Of a DNA stretch of 64,000 bases, positions 62,301-64,000 are shown one piece after another. The notes beneath the pieces are model-generated. The model was not told the origin of the DNA, ran no database searches, and saw only the letters and a list, made by a program, of their open reading frames with translations. Numbering within the stretch: the first letter of the stretch is position 1; the number at the start of each line of letters is the position of its first letter. Source of the DNA: Paulownia fortunei (lineage: Eukaryota; Streptophyta; Magnoliopsida; Lamiales; Paulowniaceae). The translations under genes were made by a program, and so were the position numbers. The stretch is taken from positions 3,482,673 to 3,546,672 of the forward strand of contig CM033115.1 of NCBI GenBank assembly GCA_019321725.1, read 5' to 3'.

Positions 62301-63407
62301 ATGGCACATGCAAGAAACCATTGAAGTAGAATGTTCATGTGACGAATACAAATCAGAGATCTGGAAAAACGAACATTGCATGCTTACAGAATTTTAGACT
62401 TCTGCCTTTATGTCTAACTTTACAGTATTGATAGATCACTAACTTGATAGGAGAGGTTCCATTTATTGCAATGAACAGGAACTAAATGGATTAATTTTCT
62501 AGGGGACATTCCAAATAATTTCCATTTAGTATCAGCCGATTTTAAGAAACACTTGTAACAAGTATACAATGCAACTACTAGCACAGGAAATATTTTCCTA
62601 AACTTGCATAAGTATGTGATAAAAGGCTACCTTGCTTGTCCATCACTATAAACTGGTTCATAGGGCACAGATGTCTTGTCCTAGAAAGCAACAAAAGAAA
62701 GTTGTGCCATTATAAAAAAAAAACGCAAATGCCTTATGCTTGTTCAACCACACACATAAAAAAATAAAATTAAATAAAATAAAAAATACAAGCAGACCTT
62801 AAAAAAGATACTGAAATACATTAGTGCGCCTATCTGTGCTTATTCTCATCAGTTTGTGTTGTGCGTGTCTGTGCGAGTATTTTGTTTCTGTGCATGTGTG
62901 TGTGTGAGAGAGAGAGAGATTTCATAAAAATTCGAAGACATGCCACACTAACCTGAAGATACTTATAGGTGATACTATCAGCAGGGACAATGCCATTCTT
63001 TCCCCCAGCTTCAACAACCATGCTGCATAATGTCATTCTTTCCTCCATCTATGAAAAATAATGCACCAATAAAAGACTCATTAGTGACTCAAGAAAGTTA
63101 TGTTAAAAATCGAATTTTACAACTAAATGGTGAGGTACACTTACTGTCAAACTTTCAACAGTAGAACCAACAAATTCCATTGCTTTATATGTTGCACCAG
63201 CCATCGAAATTTCACCAATAATCTACACAACATGCAATAACTAAGTCAACAGAACTGGAGGCTTTCTTACTCCACATACATATAAGCCAAGACGTCGTTT
63301 TTGCATATTTAGGATATAAATCGTATACTTACTTGCAAAATCAAATCTTTTGCAAGCAAATAATCAGGCATTTCACCATCCATCACAAATCTCAGAGTTG
63401 CAGGCAC
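59400..63407 (-). CDS. IIL1: Isopropylmalate isomerase large subunit, plastid type (3' part)
   Basis: Nine exons, in transcript order: 63407-63333, 63222-63145, 63048-62953, 62680-62631, 62136-62082, 61764-61633, 61012-60965, 60861-60703 and 59540-59400; 834 nt in one frame, 277 residues plus stop. The 5' exons, including the transit peptide, lie beyond base 64000. The aconitase-family iron-sulfur ligands are visible: Cys of [13 protein letters not shown] and the CxxC of [19 protein letters not shown]. The substrate-site tail [20 protein letters not shown] is intact. Dehydratase large subunits pair with a small subunit to convert 2- to 3-isopropylmalate in leucine synthesis, and in Brassicales also in Met-derived glucosinolate chain elongation. 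Like plant relatives this gene has many introns. The last intron has a GC donor (cag|gcaagt) and holds a MITE. The symbol is by similarity to Arabidopsis IIL1. Confidence 0.92.
59976..60504. mobile_element. 529-bp hAT-type MITE in the last intron of the isomerase gene
   Basis: Inverted ends tagaggtgttcac and gtgaacacccct. Flanking direct repeat aataattat at 59967-59975 and 60505-60513. The interior carries many ccgaaccgaattgaaccgaa words near both ends and an AT-rich core. The frame over it (60236-60496) is spurious. Confidence 0.8.
62888..62920. repeat. (TG)n(AG)n microsatellite
   Basis: tgtgtgtgtgagagagagag compound dinucleotide repeat just beyond exon 62953-63048 of the isomerase gene, inside the neighbouring intron. 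Confidence 0.85.
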
Positions 63408-64000
63408 CTGCAATGCATTGATGTAAAATACTCATAAGACTCATGCATGGAGTCACAAACCCTAAATTAAAATAAGGATATTAATAACTCCATTTTATAA
63501 AAAAATAAAGTTAAAAATATTAGTAAAACTTAACTTTCAGGTTTGCACTCATTGATGTAAACAAAAATTTGTATTTCTCTAAATATATATAAGGAGCAGT
63601 GAATGCAATCATAAGGCTGAAGTGCAGTCAAAAAAACAAAAAATACAATGGTACAGTTAAATTTTGTCCCTATGTCCTTGTGAAATGAGAAAGCCCCTCG
63701 TTGAATGATGATTTCAAACAATTAAGATATTAGATTAGCATGCAAATTCTTAGAAGTTTCCAGAAGGGCAAAAGAACTGTCTCTTCAATACGAATTAAAT
63801 TGAAATGCCCAATATTTTAAAAGGTTTTCCATCAATTCTCAGTCTAACTTTAAGTTATCCATTGTTTCATTGTCAAAAGAAGAATTGCTTGGTAGGCAAA
63901 AATGAGATAAAATTAATAGTCCAGGAAAAACAAGGGTGCTTAAAACTTATCAACAGTTGGGTTGGCACATCTAGGAGAGACTGATTGCTGATAAGACACT
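63408..64000 (-). other. Intron sequence of the isomerase gene running off the window
   Basis: No further exon was recognised between 63408 and the window end, so the next upstream exon lies outside. AT-rich, no other feature. Confidence 0.5.

Overview
This is a plant nuclear window. The coding exons are short and separated by AT-rich introns with GT-AG (once GC-AG) borders. The genes are plant families: AUX/IAA, DRT102-type RpiB-cupin, plastid isopropylmalate isomerase, G3BP-like NTF2-RRM and a plant C2 protein. The spacers hold Copia, hAT, Helitron, SINE and MITE debris. Gene content and AT-rich introns fit a eudicot; I cannot name the species.

Layout. 0.4-3.5 kb (+): a five-exon gene for a small unrecognised basic protein whose ATG is split by an intron. 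4.7-5.2 kb: a rearranged PR-10 (Bet v 1 family) pseudogene. 9.4-15.6 kb (+): a complete nine-exon NTF2-RRM (G3BP-like) gene. 16.0-16.5 kb and 20.0-20.5 kb: decayed copies of the two genes that are intact further right, DRT102 (22.1-23.1 kb, -) and a C2-domain gene (28.4-31.1 kb, +). A truncated Copia element lies between those two intact genes. 31.7-55.4 kb: about 24 kb without a recognisable host gene. It contains a dead ZMYM1/hAT-like transposase, a tRNA-derived SINE, an old 2.6-kb segmental duplication (one copy split by transposons), several MITEs, a near-perfect 1.6-kb tandem duplication and a decayed Helitron with helicase motifs and a 3' hairpin-CTAG end. 55.5-58.2 kb (+): an AUX/IAA gene of the IAA11/12/13 type with an apparent one-base frameshift near its C-terminus. 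59.4-64 kb (-): the 3' half of the isopropylmalate isomerase large-subunit gene, with a GC-AG last intron that also carries a MITE.

The host genes do not form one pathway. They cover stress-granule or RNA-binding biology (G3BP-like), sugar-phosphate-isomerase-like and membrane-associated C2 proteins, auxin repression (IAA) and plastid leucine or glucosinolate biosynthesis (IPMI). Exon coordinates were derived by hand from splice signals. Reading frame closes exactly across every junction in the five genes complete in the window (190/191, 469, 316, 520 and 285 aa) and across the nine visible isopropylmalate isomerase exons (277 aa). No wholly new biological system was recognised. The most unusual observations are the split start codon, the GC-AG intron, the IAA tail frameshift, the paired decayed paralogues and the nested duplications inside the Helitron.
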